A stretch of DNA of 64,000 bases from Paraliobacillus salinarum (GCF_014083865.1 NZ_JACEFA010000011.1:17428-81427), one strand, 5' to 3'. Positions 30,479 to 43,765 are shown, counted from the first letter of the stretch. The notes: generated by a model from the letters alone, not told the origin. A program made the numbers and translations.

Positions 30479-31669
30479 TTATTTTTGGATAGTCGCTACA
30501 ACACCAGCGCCTACTGTACGTCCACCTTCACGGATAGAGAACTTAGTTCCATCTTCAATCGCGATTGGAGAAATAAGTTCAACAGTCATTTCAACGTTAT
30601 CTCCAGGCATAACCATTTCTACGCCTTCAGGAAGTTGAATGATACCAGTTACATCCGTAGTACGGAAGTAGAACTGTGGGCGGTAGTTGTTGAAGAATGG
30701 AGTGTGACGTCCACCTTCTTCTTTGGATAGTACATAAACTTCTGCTTTGAAGTTTGTGTGTGGAGTAATTGAACCTGGCTTAGCAAGTACTTGTCCACGG
30801 TTAATATCTTCACGAGAAACCCCACGAAGAAGTGCACCAATGTTATCTCCAGCTTCAGCATAGTCAAGAAGCTTACGGAACATTTCAACACCAGTAACAG
30901 TAGTTTTTGATGGTTCTTCAGCTAAACCGATGATTTCAATTTCGTCTCCTACTTTAACTACTCCACGCTCAACACGTCCAGTAGCAACAGTACCACGACC
31001 AGTGATTGAGAATACATCCTCAACTGGCATCATGAAATCTTTTTCAGTATCACGGTCAGGACGAGGAATATATTCGTCAACAGCATCCATTAATTCATAG
31101 ATTGCATTAACATAGTTTTCTTCGCCTTCAAGTGCTTTAAGAGCAGAACCTTTAATTACTGGTACGTCGTCTCCAGGGAAATCGTACTCAGAAAGAAGAT
31201 CACGAACTTCCATTTCTACAAGTTCAAGTAATTCTTCGTCGTCTACCATATCACATTTGTTCAAGAATACAACAATTGCAGGTACACCAACTTGACGAGA
31301 AAGCAAGATGTGCTCACGAGTTTGTGGCATTGGGCCATCAGCAGCAGATACTACTAGGATAGCTCCATCCATTTGTGCAGCACCTGTAATCATGTTTTTA
31401 ACGTAGTCTGCGTGTCCTGGGCAGTCAACGTGTGCATAGTGACGGTTCTCAGTTTCATACTCAACGTGTGCAGTTGAAATAGTGATTCCACGCTCACGCT
31501 CTTCCGGAGCACCATCGATTTGATCATATGCCATTGCAGTACCTGAACCAGAACGATTGTGAAGTACTGTTGAAATAGCAGCAGTTAGTGTAGTTTTACC
31601 ATGGTCAACGTGTCCAATAGTACCAATATTAACGTGGTCTTTGGAGCGGTCAAATTTTTCTTTACCCAT
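30479..31669 (-). CDS. tuf: Elongation factor Tu
   Basis: The 396-residue EF-Tu delivers aminoacyl-tRNA to the ribosome. Domain 1 has GHVDHGKT (P loop), [11 protein letters not shown] and NKCD; domains 2 and 3 follow with the elfamycin-contact region unchanged as far as visible. ATG at 31669 with AAAGGAGG 6 nt upstream. Last gene of the str operon, 127 nt after fusA. Confidence 0.99.
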   Translation of the reverse strand: MGKEKFDRSKDHVNIGTIGHVDHGKTTLTAAISTVLHNRSGSGTAMAYDQIDGAPEERERGITISTAHVEYETENRHYAHVDCPGHADYVKNMITGAAQMDGAILVVSAADGPMPQTREHILLSRQVGVPAIVVFLNKCDMVDDEELLELVEMEVRDLLSEYDFPGDDVPVIKGSALKALEGEENYVNAIYELMDAVDEYIPRPDRDTEKDFMMPVEDVFSITGRGTVATGRVERGVVKVGDEIEIIGLAEEPSKTTVTGVEMFRKLLDYAEAGDNIGALLRGVSREDINRGQVLAKPGSITPHTNFKAEVYVLSKEEGGRHTPFFNNYRPQFYFRTTDVTGIIQLPEGVEMVMPGDNVEMTVELISPIAIEDGTKFSIREGGRTVGAGVVATIQK

Positions 31670-31796
31670 TTATAGTTCCTCCTTTAATTTTAAAAAAATG
31701 TGTTTATATGACATGTATGTTCGCTCAGAAACAAAATTAGCATTCTATTTCTAAGCTCACATTACAAGTTATACGTTAGAATGAGAAAAAAATCAA

Positions 31797-33875
31797 TTAT
31801 TCTCCAGTATTTTTCTTAACAATTTCTTCTGAAATACTCTTTGGTACTTCTTCATAGTGATCAAAATGCATTGTATATACACCACGACCTTGCGTATTTG
31901 AACGCAATGCAGTTGCATAACCAAACATTTCTGCAAGTGGAACAAATGCTTTAACAACTTGAGCAGATCCTCTTGCTTCCATACCTTCTACACGACCACG
32001 ACGAGAAGTAACGTCACCCATAATGTCACCCATGTACTCTTCTGGAATAACAACTTCCACTTTCATCATCGGTTCTAATAGGGCTGGATTACATTTGTTT
32101 TTCGCAGCTTTCAATGCCATTGAAGCCGCAACTTTAAATGCAGTTTCGTTTGAATCGACATCGTGATAGCTTCCGTCAAACAATGTTGCTTTAACATCAA
32201 TCAATGGATAACCTGCAACAACACCGTTTTCCATTGCTTCTTTAATCCCTGCTTCAACAGGAGCAATGTATTCACGCGGTACAGCACCACCGACAATTTT
32301 GTTAACAAATTCAAAACCAGCGCCTTCTTCGTTAGGTTCAAATTTAACCCAAACGTGACCGTATTGTCCACGACCACCAGACTGACGCACAAATTTACCT
32401 TCAACTTCCGCTTCAGCACGGAATGTTTCACGGTAAGATACTTGTGGAGCACCTACGTTTGCTTCTACTTTGAATTCACGTCTCAAACGGTCAACAATGA
32501 TGTCTAGGTGAAGTTCACCCATACCAGAGATGATTGTTTGTCCAGTTTCAACATTAGTTTCAGTTTTGAACGTAGGATCTTCTTCAGCAAGTTTTCCTAA
32601 AGCAATTGACATTTTATCTTGGTCTGCTTTAGATTTTGGTTCGATCGCTACTGAAATTACCGGCTCTGGGAACTCCATTGATTCAAGAATAACTAGGTTC
32701 TTCTCATCACATAGTGTATCCCCTGTAGATGTATCTTTCAAACCTACAGCACCTGCAATATCACCGGAATAAACGGTAGAGATTTCTTCTCTTGAATTTG
32801 CGTGCATCTGCAAGATACGCCCTACACGTTCACGCTTATCTTTTGTAGAGTTCTTAACATAAGAACCAGCGTCTAATTTACCAGAATATACACGGAAGAA
32901 AGTTAATTTACCAACAAACGGGTCAGTTGCTACTTTAAACGCTAGAGCCGCGAAAGGTTCATCATCTCCAGGTTTACGAGTAACTTCTTCATTTGTTTGT
33001 GGTACATGACCTTCAATCGGAGGTACATCTGTTGGTGCTGGTAAATAATCAATAACACCATCAATTAGTAACTGTACACCTTTGTTTTTGAAAGCTGATC
33101 CACAGAATACAGGATAGAATTCAACGCTTAAAGTCGCTTTACGTACAGCAGCTTTTAATTCGTCTTTAGAAATCTCTTCACCTTCAAGATATTTCATCAT
33201 TAATTCTTCATCTGTTTCAGCAACAGCCTCAATTAGGTTTGTACGGTATTCTTCAGCTTGCTCTTTGTATTCTTCAGGAATTTCACGCGCTTCATCACGA
33301 GTTCCTAAATCATCCATATAGTAGTGTGCTTCCATTTCAATTAGATCGATAATTCCATCGAAATTATCTTCTGCACCGATTGGAAGTTGTACTGGATGTG
33401 CATTTGCACCCAGACGATCTTTAAGTGTTCCTACAGAATATAGGAAATCAGCACCTGTTTTATCCATTTTGTTAACAAAAACAACTCTTGGCACACCGTA
33501 AGTAGTAGCTTGACGCCAAACAGTTTCTGTTTGTGGCTCTACCCCTGATTGTGCATCAAGTACAGCTACCGAACCATCAAGTACGCGCAGGGAACGTTCA
33601 ACCTCAACTGTGAAGTCCACGTGTCCTGGAGTATCAATAATGTTAATACGATGACCTTTCCATTGAGCAGTTGTTGCAGCAGATGTGATTGTAATACCAC
33701 GCTCTTGCTCCTGCTCCATCCAGTCCATTTGGGAAGCACCTTCGTGTGTTTCACCAATCTTATGGATACGTCCTGTGTAGAAAAGAATACGCTCGGTACA
33801 AGTTGTTTTACCCGCATCGATATGGGCCATAATCCCAATATTACGTGTCTTTTCCAAGGAGAATTCTCTAGGCAT
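31797..33875 (-). CDS. fusA: Elongation factor G
   Basis: EF-G of 692 residues, the translocation GTPase. G1 is [16 protein letters not shown]3 [22 protein letters not shown]4 [10 protein letters not shown]. Domain IV with the [11 protein letters not shown] segment is complete. ATG at 33875 with AAGGAG 9 nt upstream. Lies between rpsG and tuf. Confidence 0.99.
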   Translation of the reverse strand: MPREFSLEKTRNIGIMAHIDAGKTTCTERILFYTGRIHKIGETHEGASQMDWMEQEQERGITITSAATTAQWKGHRINIIDTPGHVDFTVEVERSLRVLDGSVAVLDAQSGVEPQTETVWRQATTYGVPRVVFVNKMDKTGADFLYSVGTLKDRLGANAHPVQLPIGAEDNFDGIIDLIEMEAHYYMDDLGTRDEAREIPEEYKEQAEEYRTNLIEAVAETDEELMMKYLEGEEISKDELKAAVRKATLSVEFYPVFCGSAFKNKGVQLLIDGVIDYLPAPTDVPPIEGHVPQTNEEVTRKPGDDEPFAALAFKVATDPFVGKLTFFRVYSGKLDAGSYVKNSTKDKRERVGRILQMHANSREEISTVYSGDIAGAVGLKDTSTGDTLCDEKNLVILESMEFPEPVISVAIEPKSKADQDKMSIALGKLAEEDPTFKTETNVETGQTIISGMGELHLDIIVDRLRREFKVEANVGAPQVSYRETFRAEAEVEGKFVRQSGGRGQYGHVWVKFEPNEEGAGFEFVNKIVGGAVPREYIAPVEAGIKEAMENGVVAGYPLIDVKATLFDGSYHDVDSNETAFKVAASMALKAAKNKCNPALLEPMMKVEVVIPEEYMGDIMGDVTSRRGRVEGMEARGSAQVVKAFVPLAEMFGYATALRSNTQGRGVYTMHFDHYEEVPKSISEEIVKKNTGE

Positions 33876-33991
33876 ATTTCTTTCTCCTTCCTGATTGTGA
33901 GTTCTATTTTAATTTGTCATTTTTTGCATGTTATTATGCATAGACTTAAAACAAAAACTACGCTGATTAAGCGATCATCTTTATTTTTAAA

Positions 33992-34462
33992 TTACCAACG
34001 GTAGTGAGCAAATGCTTTGTTTGCTTCTGCCATTTTGTGCATATCTTCGCGTTTTTTAACAGACGCACCTGTGTTGTTAGAAGCATCTAAAATTTCATTT
34101 GCAAGACGTTCTTCCATTGTTTTTTCACCGCGCAAGCGAGAATAATTAACAATATATCGAAGTCCTAGTGCTTGACGACGTTCTGGACGAACCTCAACAG
34201 GTACTTGGTAGTTTGAACCACCAACACGACGAGCACGAACTTCAAGAACTGGCATTACATTTTTCATAGCTTGGTCAAAGACATCAATAGATGGTTGACC
34301 ACTACGCTCTTGAACAAGTTCAAATGCTTTATAAAGAATTTTTTGTGCTTTACCTCTCTTACCATCAACCATAATTTGGTTAATTAAGCGAGTAACAAGC
34401 TTTGAGTTATATAACGGATCTGGTAAGACATCACGTTTTGTTACTGGACCTTTACGTGGCAT
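33992..34462 (-). CDS. rpsG: 30S ribosomal protein S7
   Basis: S7 of 156 residues, [20 protein letters not shown], with the [21 protein letters not shown] and C-terminal [11 protein letters not shown] patterns. Primary assembly protein of the 30S head. ATG at 34462. Confidence 0.98.
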   Translation of the reverse strand: MPRKGPVTKRDVLPDPLYNSKLVTRLINQIMVDGKRGKAQKILYKAFELVQERSGQPSIDVFDQAMKNVMPVLEVRARRVGGSNYQVPVEVRPERRQALGLRYIVNYSRLRGEKTMEERLANEILDASNNTGASVKKREDMHKMAEANKAFAHYRW

Positions 34463-34494
34463 TGTCTAACCTCCTTTCTTATACTACTATTTTT

Positions 34495-34932
<438 letters not shown>

Positions 34933-35021
34933 CTATCAGTTGTAATCCCACACATCCAGGTGGTTCATTTATAAGCAAAAAACAAAGTCTTCACAAATGG
35001 ACTGATCCACTTATCAAAACT

Positions 35022-35273
35022 TTATTGCTTTATTGCTACAGTCGCCGTACCCACATCAATACCACATGCTTTACCAAGTTTCTTTTTGGAGTCTACTTGA
35101 ATACAGGGTATGTTCATTTCCTTTGCGAGTTGCGACACCTTGTTTGTTATCTGCTGATCTGCATCAACAGCTATAACAACTTCAGTCACTTCTCCATCTC
35201 GGATGGCTTTCAGTGTTTGTTTCGTGCCTATAATTAACTGTTCTTTTACCTGAGCTACTTTTTCATAAGACAT
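35022..35273 (-). CDS. rplGB: L7Ae-family RNA-binding protein (YbxF)
   Basis: An 83-residue kink-turn-binding protein with the fold seen in VVIAVDADQQITNKVSQLAKEMNIP and KKLGKACGIDVGTATVAI. In B. subtilis YbxF associates with ribosomes and binds K-turn RNAs, but its role is unclear. ATG at 35273, TGGAGGA 7 nt upstream. First gene after the str-operon promoter. Confidence 0.92.
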   Translation of the reverse strand: MSYEKVAQVKEQLIIGTKQTLKAIRDGEVTEVVIAVDADQQITNKVSQLAKEMNIPCIQVDSKKKLGKACGIDVGTATVAIKQ

Positions 35274-35318
35274 TTACATATCCTCCAAAGCAACAAGGAT
35301 AACAGAAGCACCTTGAAT

Positions 35319-35347
35319 ATAGTACCACTCTAGAAACTTGATGTCAA
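35319..35347 (-). promoter_or_regulatory. SigA promoter of the str operon
   Basis: Perfect -35 TTGACA (35342-35347), 17-bp spacer, -10 TACTAT (35319-35324), upstream of rplGB-rpsL-rpsG-fusA-tuf. Confidence 0.85.
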
Positions 35348-35431
35348 TAAAATATTCAATAATTTATTGTTTGTTTCTTATATACAGGCGCTTCTTTTTT
35401 ACCTTGTTATCTCTTCAACAGACTAGAATGA

Positions 35432-38400
35432 TTAAGGTGTAACTTCTTCCTCAATTTCTTCTGTGATTTGGTCCATCGGCTCTTCTGTTTCTGCTTTTAT
35501 TTTGCGATACTTTTGCATTCCTGTACCAGCAGGAACCAGCTTACCAATGATAACATTTTCTTTAAGTCCTAATAGTTCATCTCTCTTACCTTTAATTGCT
35601 GCATCAGTCAAGACACGAGTTGTTTCTTGGAAAGATGCTGCAGATAAGAATGAATCTGTTTCAAGTGATGCTTTTGTAATACCAAGTAGAACTGGTCTTC
35701 CTACCGCAGGCTGACTTCCTTCTGAAAGCACCTTCTTGTTTGCATCTCTGAATTGGTGAATTTCTAGCAATGAACCAGGCAACACATCAGTATCACCAGC
35801 ATCACCGATACGAACTTTACGAAGCATTTGTCTTACCATTACTTCGACGTGCTTATCACCAATCTCAACACCTTGCATACGGTATACTTTTTGCACTTCT
35901 TTAAGCAAGTAGGATTGAACGCCGTCTACACCTTGAATTTTCAATAATTCTTTCGGATCAATAGAACCTTCAGTTAGCGCTTGACCAGCATCAACTTTAT
36001 CACCAATGCTTATCTTTATACGAGCGCCATACGGTGTAGTATAAGAGCGTTTTTCTACCGCTCCTTGTACAACAATTTCTTTCTTGTCTTTCACTTCGGT
36101 AATATCCTCAACAACGCCTGAAATCTCAGAGATAACAGCTTGCCCTTTTGGATTTCTCGCTTCAAATATCTCTTGAATACGAGGTAAACCTTGTGTAATA
36201 TCACTTCCGGCAACCCCACCCGTGTGGAATGTACGCATCGTTAACTGTGTACCAGGCTCACCAATGGATTGAGCAGCGATAATTCCTACTGCTTCTCCTA
36301 CTTCAACCTCATCGCCTGTTGCTAAGTTACGGCCATAACACTTTTTACAAGCGCCGTGTTTTGTATTACATGTAAATACTGTTCGTATAATCACTTCTTC
36401 GATGCCAGCTTCAACTATTTGTTTTGCTATATCTTCTGTGATCACTTCATTTTTATCTATTAACAGAGCTTTCGTCTCCGGATGACGCACAGTTTGGAAT
36501 GCTGTCCGACCAATTAGTCGGTCAACTAATGGTTCAATTAACTCAGTACCTTCTGTGATCGCGCTAACCGTTAGACCTTTATCTGTTCCACAATCTTCCT
36601 CACGAATAATTACATCTTGTGCTACATCAACTAGACGACGAGTTAAGTAACCTGAGTCTGCTGTCTTAAGCGCTGTATCAGCTAAACCTTTACGCGCACC
36701 GTGGGTAGAGATAAAGTATTCTAATACTGTTAACCCTTCACGGAAGCTAGACTTAATTGGTAATTCAATAATTCTACCTGCCGGGTTAGCCATCAAACCA
36801 CGCATACCAGCTAACTGGGTGAAGTTAGATGCGTTACCACGAGCTCCGGAATCACTCATCATGAAGATAGGGTTTCTTGGATCAAGAGTCTTCATCAACT
36901 TCTCTTGAATAACATCTTTAGCTTGGGACCAAATTGAAATAACACGGTCATAACGTTCTTCATCAGTAATCAAACCACGACGGAAGTTTTTAAGAACTTT
37001 ATCTACTTTAGCTTGAGCTTCTTCAAGAATTTCTTCTTTTTCAGCCAACACAACAATATCAGCCACACCAACAGTTATTCCTGCTTTAGTAGAATATTTA
37101 AAACCAAGATCCTTCATACGGTCAAGCATTTTAGATGTTTCACTGATTTTAAACTTCTTAAAGACTTCTGCGATAATGTTTCCTAGAATACCTTTTTTGA
37201 ATGGAAGAATAATCTCACGCTCAGAGATGAATTCCTTCACATTCACACCTTTTTCAATAAAGTATTTCTCAGGTGTTTGAACTTCCAGGTTTTCTTGTGT
37301 TGGTTCATTCATATAAGGGAATGACTCTGGTAACATATCATTAAAAATTAATTTACCTACTGTTGTAACTAATAATTGATTTTTTTGTTCATCTGTTAAA
37401 CTCTCTTTATTTAGTGATGATGCTTGAACAGCAACACGAGTGTGCAGGTGAACATAACCGTTTTGATATGCTACTAACGCCTCGGATAGATCTTTAAAGA
37501 CCATCCCTTCACCTATAGCACCTTTACGTTCCATTGTTAAGTAGTAGTTTCCTAATACCATATCCTGAGACGGTGTAACTACTGGCTTTCCATCTTTCGG
37601 ATTCAAGATGTTCTGCGCTGCTAGCATAAGAATTCTAGCTTCTGCTTGCGCTTCTGCAGACAATGGTACGTGAACCGCCATTTGGTCACCATCGAAGTCA
37701 GCGTTATAAGCTGTACAAACAAGTGGGTGCAAGCGGATTGCACGCCCTTCTACTAATGTAGGCTCAAACGCTTGGATTCCTAAACGGTGTAGTGTTGGTG
37801 CACGGTTTAAGAGTACTGGGTGCTCCTTAATTACGTCCTCTAATACATCCCAAACTTCTGGGTGTAATCTTTCAATTTTTCTTTTAGCAGACTTAATGTT
37901 ATGCGCTAAGCCTCTTTCAACCAACTCTTTCATAATGAAAGGTTTAAATAATTCCACAGCCATTTCTTTTGGCAGGCCACATTGATACATCTTCAAGTTA
38001 GGACCAACGATAATTACAGAACGACCTGAGTAATCCACACGTTTACCTAACAAGTTTTGACGGAAACGTCCCTGCTTACCTTTCAACATGTGTGAAAGAG
38101 ATTTAAGCGGACGGTTACCTGGTCCAGTCACTGGACGGCCACGACGACCATTATCAATCAATGCATCAACAGCTTCTTGAAGCATACGCTTTTCGTTTTG
38201 AACGATAATACTTGGCGCACCAAGGTCTAATAGTCGCTTCAAACGGTTGTTACGATTAATAACACGACGATATAGATCATTTAAATCGGACGTTGCAAAA
38301 CGTCCACCATCTAATTGAACCATAGGTCTTAGCTCAGGAGGAATAATCGGTAACACGTCTAAAATCATCCATGCAGGGTGGTTCCCTGAATTACGAAATG

Positions 38401-39043
38401 CTTCCAATACTTCTAAGCGTTTAATCGCTCTTGTTCTACGTTGACCTTGTGCAGTTTTTAATTCTTCGCGTAAAATTTCTACTTCCTTCTCTAGGTCGAC
38501 ATCTTCTAAAATTCGTTTAATTGCCTCTGCACCCATGTCGGCTTGAAAACCTTTGCCGTATTTTTCACGGTATGCACGATATTCTTTCTCTGATAAAAGC
38601 TGTTTCTTCTCAAGAGCTGTCTCACCTGGCTCTATTACGATATAAGCAGCGAAATAAATGACTTCTTCTAGCGCTCTAGGAGACATATCTAACACTAAGC
38701 CCATTCGACTTGGGATCCCTTTAAAATACCATATGTGCGAAACTGGAGCGGCTAATTCTATGTGACCCATACGCTCACGACGTACTTTTGATTTTGTTAC
38801 CTCTACACCACAACGGTCACAGACAACACCTTTGTAACGTACACGTTTGTATTTACCGCAATGACATTCCCAATCTTTTTGCGGACCGAAAATTCTTTCG
38901 CAAAACAAACCGTCTTTTTCCGGCTTAAGTGTTCGATAATTAATGGTTTCCGGTTTTTTAACCTCTCCATATGACCAAGAACGAATTTTGTCTGGTGATG
39001 CTAGCCCAATTTTCATATATTCAAAATTATTTACATCTAGCAA
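35432..39043 (-). CDS. rpoC: RNA polymerase beta' subunit
   Basis: The beta' subunit of about 1203 residues. The N-terminal zinc site ([20 protein letters not shown]) and the catalytic magnesium triad ([13 protein letters not shown]) are intact. The bridge-helix/trigger-loop region reads [21 protein letters not shown], and a second zinc cluster ([16 protein letters not shown]) is present. The start is TTG at 39043, 7 nt after AAAGGGAGG, which gives [16 protein letters not shown] as in B. subtilis; a 31-codon upstream extension crosses a perfect hairpin and is not coding. Confidence 0.97.
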   Translation of the reverse strand: MLDVNNFEYMKIGLASPDKIRSWSYGEVKKPETINYRTLKPEKDGLFCERIFGPQKDWECHCGKYKRVRYKGVVCDRCGVEVTKSKVRRERMGHIELAAPVSHIWYFKGIPSRMGLVLDMSPRALEEVIYFAAYIVIEPGETALEKKQLLSEKEYRAYREKYGKGFQADMGAEAIKRILEDVDLEKEVEILREELKTAQGQRRTRAIKRLEVLEAFRNSGNHPAWMILDVLPIIPPELRPMVQLDGGRFATSDLNDLYRRVINRNNRLKRLLDLGAPSIIVQNEKRMLQEAVDALIDNGRRGRPVTGPGNRPLKSLSHMLKGKQGRFRQNLLGKRVDYSGRSVIIVGPNLKMYQCGLPKEMAVELFKPFIMKELVERGLAHNIKSAKRKIERLHPEVWDVLEDVIKEHPVLLNRAPTLHRLGIQAFEPTLVEGRAIRLHPLVCTAYNADFDGDQMAVHVPLSAEAQAEARILMLAAQNILNPKDGKPVVTPSQDMVLGNYYLTMERKGAIGEGMVFKDLSEALVAYQNGYVHLHTRVAVQASSLNKESLTDEQKNQLLVTTVGKLIFNDMLPESFPYMNEPTQENLEVQTPEKYFIEKGVNVKEFISEREIILPFKKGILGNIIAEVFKKFKISETSKMLDRMKDLGFKYSTKAGITVGVADIVVLAEKEEILEEAQAKVDKVLKNFRRGLITDEERYDRVISIWSQAKDVIQEKLMKTLDPRNPIFMMSDSGARGNASNFTQLAGMRGLMANPAGRIIELPIKSSFREGLTVLEYFISTHGARKGLADTALKTADSGYLTRRLVDVAQDVIIREEDCGTDKGLTVSAITEGTELIEPLVDRLIGRTAFQTVRHPETKALLIDKNEVITEDIAKQIVEAGIEEVIIRTVFTCNTKHGACKKCYGRNLATGDEVEVGEAVGIIAAQSIGEPGTQLTMRTFHTGGVAGSDITQGLPRIQEIFEARNPKGQAVISEISGVVEDITEVKDKKEIVVQGAVEKRSYTTPYGARIKISIGDKVDAGQALTEGSIDPKELLKIQGVDGVQSYLLKEVQKVYRMQGVEIGDKHVEVMVRQMLRKVRIGDAGDTDVLPGSLLEIHQFRDANKKVLSEGSQPAVGRPVLLGITKASLETDSFLSAASFQETTRVLTDAAIKGKRDELLGLKENVIIGKLVPAGTGMQKYRKIKAETEEPMDQITEEIEEEVTP

Positions 39044-39081
39044 GGGGCCTACCTCCCTTTTAGTATGTGTTCCAATAGCAA

Positions 39082-39113
39082 CCAAATGAAAGATGTTAAC
39101 ATCTTTCATTTGG
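39082..39113 (-). repeat. Perfect 32-nt palindrome between rpoB and rpoC
   Basis: Bases 39082-39097 are the exact reverse complement of 39098-39113 (CCAAATGAAAGATGTT on the plus strand). In RNA this gives a stem of up to 14 bp with a UUAA loop, 38 nt before the rpoC start. No T-tract follows, so it is not a terminator. Confidence 0.9.
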
Positions 39114-39161
39114 CAACTGATTTTTAAATGATTCACTTAAAATAAAGCAATAATACTTTAT

Positions 39162-42100
39162 TTATCTTTCTTCTAATTCTAAATTAAATTGATCAGCAGA
39201 TTGATTTTCTTCTTCCTCTATATCGCGCAATTCAATTTCTTCTTCATCAGCTGATAACATTTTCACGTCCATACCAAGACTTTGTAATTCCTTGATCAAT
39301 ACTTTGAACGACTCTGGAATACCTGGTTCAGGGACGCTTTCGCCTTTAACAATCGCTTCATACGTCTTCACACGACCTACTACATCATCCGACTTAACCG
39401 TTAAAATTTCTTGTAAAGTATAAGCAGCACCATAAGCTTCCAGTGCCCAAACTTCCATTTCACCAAAACGCTGTCCACCAAATTGCGCTTTACCACCTAA
39501 TGGTTGCTGCGTTACAAGTGAGTACGGTCCAGTAGAACGCGCGTGTAGTTTATCATCAACCATGTGCGCAAGCTTAATCATATACATGACACCTACAGAT
39601 ACACGGTTATCAAACGGTTCACCTGTTCTACCATCATAAAGAACTGTTTTAGCATCTCTAGCCATTCCAGCTTCTTCGATTGTTTCCCAAACATCTTCCT
39701 CACTAGCACCATCAAATACTGGTGAAGCCACATGAATGCCTAGCTGTCTAGCAGCCATACCTAAATGCAACTCTAGTACTTGACCGATGTTCATACGTGA
39801 AGGAACCCCTAGCGGATTCAACATAATGTCAATCGGAGTACCGTCTGGTAAAAATGGCATATCTTCTTCAGGAAGTATTTTTGAGATAACACCTTTGTTT
39901 CCGTGTCTACCAGCCATCTTATCTCCTTCGTGGATTTTACGTTTTTGAACGATATAAACACGAACAAGCTGATTTACACCCGGTGGTAATTCATCGCCGT
40001 CTTCACGGTTAAAGATCTTCACGTCATGAACTATTCCACCTGCACCATGCGGAACACGTAAGGATGTATCACGAACTTCACGAGCTTTTTCACCAAAAAT
40101 AGCATGTAACAATCGCTCTTCAGCAGAAAGTTCTGTTACCCCTTTAGGTGTTACTTTACCTACTAATAAATCGCCATCTTCGACTTCAGCACCGACACGG
40201 ATAATTCCACGCTCATCAAGATCGCGTAATGCATCTTCACCAACGTTAGGAATATCACGCGTGATTTCCTCTGGTCCTAATTTTGTATCACGTGCTTCTG
40301 ATTCATATTCCTCAATATGAATTGATGTATACACATCGTCTTTTACTAGACGCTCACTCATAATAATCGCATCTTCATAGTTATAGCCTTCCCATGTCAT
40401 AAAGCCAACTAGCACATTCTGACCTAATGCTAGTTCACCGTCTTCCATGGATGGACCATCTGCTAATATTTCACCTTTTGTCACACGATCTCCAACACGA
40501 ACAATCGGACGTTGGTTATAGCATGAACCTTGGTTAGAACGAATGAATTTTTGTAAACGATAACGATCCAAATCACCTTGTACTTCTTTTCCATCTATTT
40601 CAGAAATACGTCGAACATGGACTTCTTTCGCTTCCACACGTTCTACGATTCCTTCATAACGATTAATTACAGCAGCTCCCGAATCCTTACCTGATACGTA
40701 CTCCATTCCAGTTCCTACAATCGGAGAACGAGGTTGCATTAACGGTACAGCTTGACGTTGCATGTTAGCACCCATCAACGCACGGTTTGAGTCATCATTT
40801 TCTAAGAAAGGAATACAAGCCGTCGCAGCAGATACTACTTGCTTAGGGGAAACATCCATGTAATCAATACGGTCACGACTTACAATTGTATTCTCACCAC
40901 GGAAACGGGCAATTACTTCTTCATCTCCAAAAGAGCCTTCATCAGTCAAACGAGCATTGGCCTGTGCAACTACAAAGTTATCTTCTTCATCCGCAGTCAG
41001 ATAATCATACTGGTCAGTTACCTTTCCTGTGTTTGGATCAACACGACGGTAAGGTGTTTCAATAAAACCAAACTTATTAACTTTAGCGTAAGATGATAGA
41101 GAGTTAATCAAACCAATGTTAGGTCCTTCTGGTGTTTCAATCGGACACATACGACCATAGTGGGAATAGTGAACGTCACGCACTTCAAAACCTGCTCTTT
41201 CACGCGTCAAACCACCTGGTCCTAATGCAGACAAACGGCGTTTATGCGTTAGCTCTGCTAACGGGTTTGTTTGGTCCATAAACTGTGACAATTGTGAACT
41301 CCCGAAAAACTCTTTAATAGAAGCAATCACAGGTCTGATATTAATTAATTGTTGAGGTGTAATCGCAGACGTGTCTTGAATAGACATACGTTCACGAACT
41401 ACACGTTCCATTCTAGACAAACCAATACGGAATTGGTTTTGTAACAATTCACCAACCGAACGAAGTCGACGATTTCCTAAGTGATCGATGTCATCGGTAT
41501 CTCCAACTTGATGTAAAATGTTAAAGAAGTAACTAATAGCCGCTAAAATGTCAGCCGGCGCAATATTTTTAACAGAATCATCAACCGCACCGTTACCGAT
41601 TACGTTTAATGTTCTTTCCCCTTCCGGATCGGTAGGGTCAACAATCTTGATTGACTGAATTTTTATGTCACCCTCAAGAACGCCTTCATTTGGCTGTAAG
41701 TAACTCTCACCAAAACTACCTTCTTCAGCGTCTAAATAAGGGAGGATTTTATTCAATAAACGACGGTCTATTTTTGCACCTTTTTCACCAATCACTTCGC
41801 CAGTTTCTTGGTCGACCAACGTCTCTGCCAACGTTTGATTAAACAAACGGTTTTTAATGTGTAATTTCTTATTTATTTTATAGCGACCAACATTCGCTAA
41901 ATCATATCTTTTCGGATCAAAAAAGCGAGACACTAACAAGCTTTTTGCGTTTTCTACAGTTGGTGGTTCACCAGGACGTAAACGTTCATAGATTTCTAGT
42001 AACGCTTTTTCACTTGTTTCAGTGTTATCTTTTTCTAATGTGTTTTTCAAATATTCATTATCACCAATTAAATCGATGATGTCTTGATCGTTTCCGAAGC

Positions 42101-42698
42101 CTAAAGCACGTAACAACACAGTGATAGGCATTTTTCTTGTTCGATCAATACGAACATGCACAACATCTTTTGCATCTGTTTCAAATTCTAACCAAGCTCC
42201 ACGATTAGGAATCACTGTAGCTGTATATCCACGCTTACCATTTTTGTCAATCTTACCACTGTAGTAAACACTTGGTGAACGAACTAACTGAGACACAATT
42301 ACTCGCTCTGCTCCGTTAATAATAAATGTTCCCGTATCTGTCATTAATGGGAAATCACCCATAAATACTTCTTGTTCTTTCACTTCGCCAGTTTCATTGT
42401 TCAACAAACGAACTTTAACACGAAGCGGAGCATTATACGTAACATCTCTTTCTTTCGATTCATCCACTGGATACTTTGGATCTCCTAAGCTATAATCTAC
42501 GAACTCTAGCGATAGGTTCCCCGCAAAATCTTCAATTGGAGAAATATCTTTAAACATTTCTCGTAAGCCTTCCTGTAAGAACCATTCATAGGAAGCGGTT
42601 TGAATCTCAATTAGATTCGGTAATTCTAATACTTCACTAATACGCGCGTAGCTCCTGCGCTGGCGGTGCCGTCCATACTGAACTAGTTGACCTGTCAA
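39162..42698 (-). CDS. rpoB: RNA polymerase beta subunit
   Basis: The beta subunit of about 1178 residues. The rifampicin pocket ([20 protein letters not shown], then [11 protein letters not shown]) is wild type. The C-terminal switch and clamp segments ([24 protein letters not shown]) are present. The start is TTG at 42698, because GAGGGGTG is then 6 nt upstream; the GTG at 42707 is part of that site. B. subtilis rpoB also starts at this TTG. Confidence 0.97.
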   Translation of the reverse strand: MTGQLVQYGRHRQRRSYARISEVLELPNLIEIQTASYEWFLQEGLREMFKDISPIEDFAGNLSLEFVDYSLGDPKYPVDESKERDVTYNAPLRVKVRLLNNETGEVKEQEVFMGDFPLMTDTGTFIINGAERVIVSQLVRSPSVYYSGKIDKNGKRGYTATVIPNRGAWLEFETDAKDVVHVRIDRTRKMPITVLLRALGFGNDQDIIDLIGDNEYLKNTLEKDNTETSEKALLEIYERLRPGEPPTVENAKSLLVSRFFDPKRYDLANVGRYKINKKLHIKNRLFNQTLAETLVDQETGEVIGEKGAKIDRRLLNKILPYLDAEEGSFGESYLQPNEGVLEGDIKIQSIKIVDPTDPEGERTLNVIGNGAVDDSVKNIAPADILAAISYFFNILHQVGDTDDIDHLGNRRLRSVGELLQNQFRIGLSRMERVVRERMSIQDTSAITPQQLINIRPVIASIKEFFGSSQLSQFMDQTNPLAELTHKRRLSALGPGGLTRERAGFEVRDVHYSHYGRMCPIETPEGPNIGLINSLSSYAKVNKFGFIETPYRRVDPNTGKVTDQYDYLTADEEDNFVVAQANARLTDEGSFGDEEVIARFRGENTIVSRDRIDYMDVSPKQVVSAATACIPFLENDDSNRALMGANMQRQAVPLMQPRSPIVGTGMEYVSGKDSGAAVINRYEGIVERVEAKEVHVRRISEIDGKEVQGDLDRYRLQKFIRSNQGSCYNQRPIVRVGDRVTKGEILADGPSMEDGELALGQNVLVGFMTWEGYNYEDAIIMSERLVKDDVYTSIHIEEYESEARDTKLGPEEITRDIPNVGEDALRDLDERGIIRVGAEVEDGDLLVGKVTPKGVTELSAEERLLHAIFGEKAREVRDTSLRVPHGAGGIVHDVKIFNREDGDELPPGVNQLVRVYIVQKRKIHEGDKMAGRHGNKGVISKILPEEDMPFLPDGTPIDIMLNPLGVPSRMNIGQVLELHLGMAARQLGIHVASPVFDGASEEDVWETIEEAGMARDAKTVLYDGRTGEPFDNRVSVGVMYMIKLAHMVDDKLHARSTGPYSLVTQQPLGGKAQFGGQRFGEMEVWALEAYGAAYTLQEILTVKSDDVVGRVKTYEAIVKGESVPEPGIPESFKVLIKELQSLGMDVKMLSADEEEIELRDIEEEENQSADQFNLELEER

Positions 42699-42735
42699 CT
42701 GCTTCACCCCTCAAATCAAGAATTAAAAACATAGA

Positions 42736-42769
42736 AAGCTTAATGCATAAAATTTATTACATTAAGCTT
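42736..42769 (-). promoter_or_regulatory. Hairpin before rpoB
   Basis: A perfect 10-bp stem, AAGCTTAATG (42736-42745 with 42760-42769), has a 14-nt loop. On the minus strand it is followed by TCTATGTTTTTAATT, a weak T-tract. It ends about 40 nt before the rpoB start. Confidence 0.6.
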
Positions 42770-42845
42770 GTATACCTTATCCTGTTACAAAATACATTCT
42801 CTGCTATTGACTTATACAGCGGAAAAGGTATAATTTAATCAGAAT

Positions 42846-42874
42846 AAAAATTGTTCGGCACATATACCGAACAA
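42846..42874 (-). terminator. Attenuator-like terminator in the rpoB leader
   Basis: The 8-bp GC-containing stem TTGTTCGG (42851-42858 with 42867-42874) is followed on the minus strand by TTTTTATT. It lies downstream of the leader promoter and upstream of rpoB. Confidence 0.65.
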
Positions 42875-43095
42875 ACTTGCGAATGCATAAGCAACTCACA
42901 AGTTATAATAAACCATCTGCTCTTTTTCAGCATAAATGGTAGTACATATTAATTAATTTTCTTCTAAGCACATTGTTGCTTCATCTCTCATTCAAGTCCG
43001 CATTTTACCATTCTATCCTTAAGCTACATTAATATACCTTTTAAAAATAAGGTAAAAATCACTTGACAAGCAAACGGGCCTATTGGCATTTTTTA

Positions 43096-43124
43096 ATATT
43101 ACCACAAATGAAACTTCGAGTCAA
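43096..43124 (-). promoter_or_regulatory. SigA promoter of rpoB-rpoC
   Basis: On the minus strand TTGACT (43119-43124), a 17-bp spacer and TAATAT (43096-43101), just beyond the methyltransferase gene. Confidence 0.8.
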
Positions 43125-43139
43125 GTTTTTTAGGTTTGT

Positions 43140-43739
43140 TTATTTTATTGCTTTTATGATAAAATAACCTTTATTTTTCTCTATAATTTCTACACTCCTG
43201 AAATACTCATTCAACTTTTTAATTGCAGAAGGAGCGCCTTGCTTCTTTTGAATTACAATCCACAGTTCACCACGGTCACTCAACATATCATAACTATCTT
43301 CAAACATACGGTGTACTGTCTGTTTTCCAGCGCGAATTGGTGGATTGATCAATATCGCAGCATAATCCCTTTTTGGAATAGCCTCTAATCGGTCGCCAAG
43401 ATAAAAAGAAACGTTTTTGACATCATTTTTATCCGCGTTTTGCTTCGCTAACTCAACCGCTCTCTCGTTGATGTCACTAAGTATAATATGTCTGTCGGGG
43501 AATGCTTTAGCAATAGACAAACCGATAGGCCCATAACCACAACCCAAATCAATTATATCTCCTAATAAATCAGGTTGCTGAAAAGCATCGATTAAAACTC
43601 TAGAACCAAAGTCTACTTCATTTTTTGAGAAAACACCGACATCACTCACGAACTGAAAGGTTTGGTCACGAAGATTATATGACCACGTTTTGGGGTTGCT
43701 TTTAGATTGAGGTTTATTTGCAAAGTATTGCTCCGACAT
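43140..43739 (-). CDS. RsmC-like class I methyltransferase (YbxB)
   Basis: A 199-residue SAM-dependent methyltransferase. Motif I is DLGCGYGPIGLSIA (about 62-75), the acidic motif II is LSDINERAVELAKQNA and the catalytic-type motif IV is ILINPPIRAGK (NPPI, as in rRNA N2-guanine methyltransferases). In B. subtilis the same gene, ybxB, lies between rplL and rpoB. The exact target, probably 16S rRNA, is inferred from the family. ATG at 43739. Confidence 0.88.
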   Translation of the reverse strand: MSEQYFANKPQSKSNPKTWSYNLRDQTFQFVSDVGVFSKNEVDFGSRVLIDAFQQPDLLGDIIDLGCGYGPIGLSIAKAFPDRHIILSDINERAVELAKQNADKNDVKNVSFYLGDRLEAIPKRDYAAILINPPIRAGKQTVHRMFEDSYDMLSDRGELWIVIQKKQGAPSAIKKLNEYFRSVEIIEKNKGYFIIKAIK

Positions 43740-43765
43740 ATTAGCACCTACTTTTGATGATATAA

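Larger units (their letters stand above)
42699..43139 (-). promoter_or_regulatory. Long structured rpoB leader
   Basis: About 390 nt separate the promoter at 43096-43124 from rpoB. The leader is non-coding and holds two strong hairpins, one terminator-like (42851-42874) and one just before the ribosome binding site (42736-42769). The layout suggests attenuation or processing between the ribosomal protein genes and rpoB. Confidence 0.6.

Noticed and set aside
33549..34004. A 151-codon plus-strand frame opposite fusA and the fusA-rpsG gap
   Set aside because: No ribosome binding site, low-complexity composition, and complete overlap with a conserved gene; a shadow frame.
35432..39136. rpoC starting 31 codons upstream
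   Set aside because: The extra codons cross the perfect palindrome, and TTG 39043 has a strong ribosome binding site and the usual N terminus.
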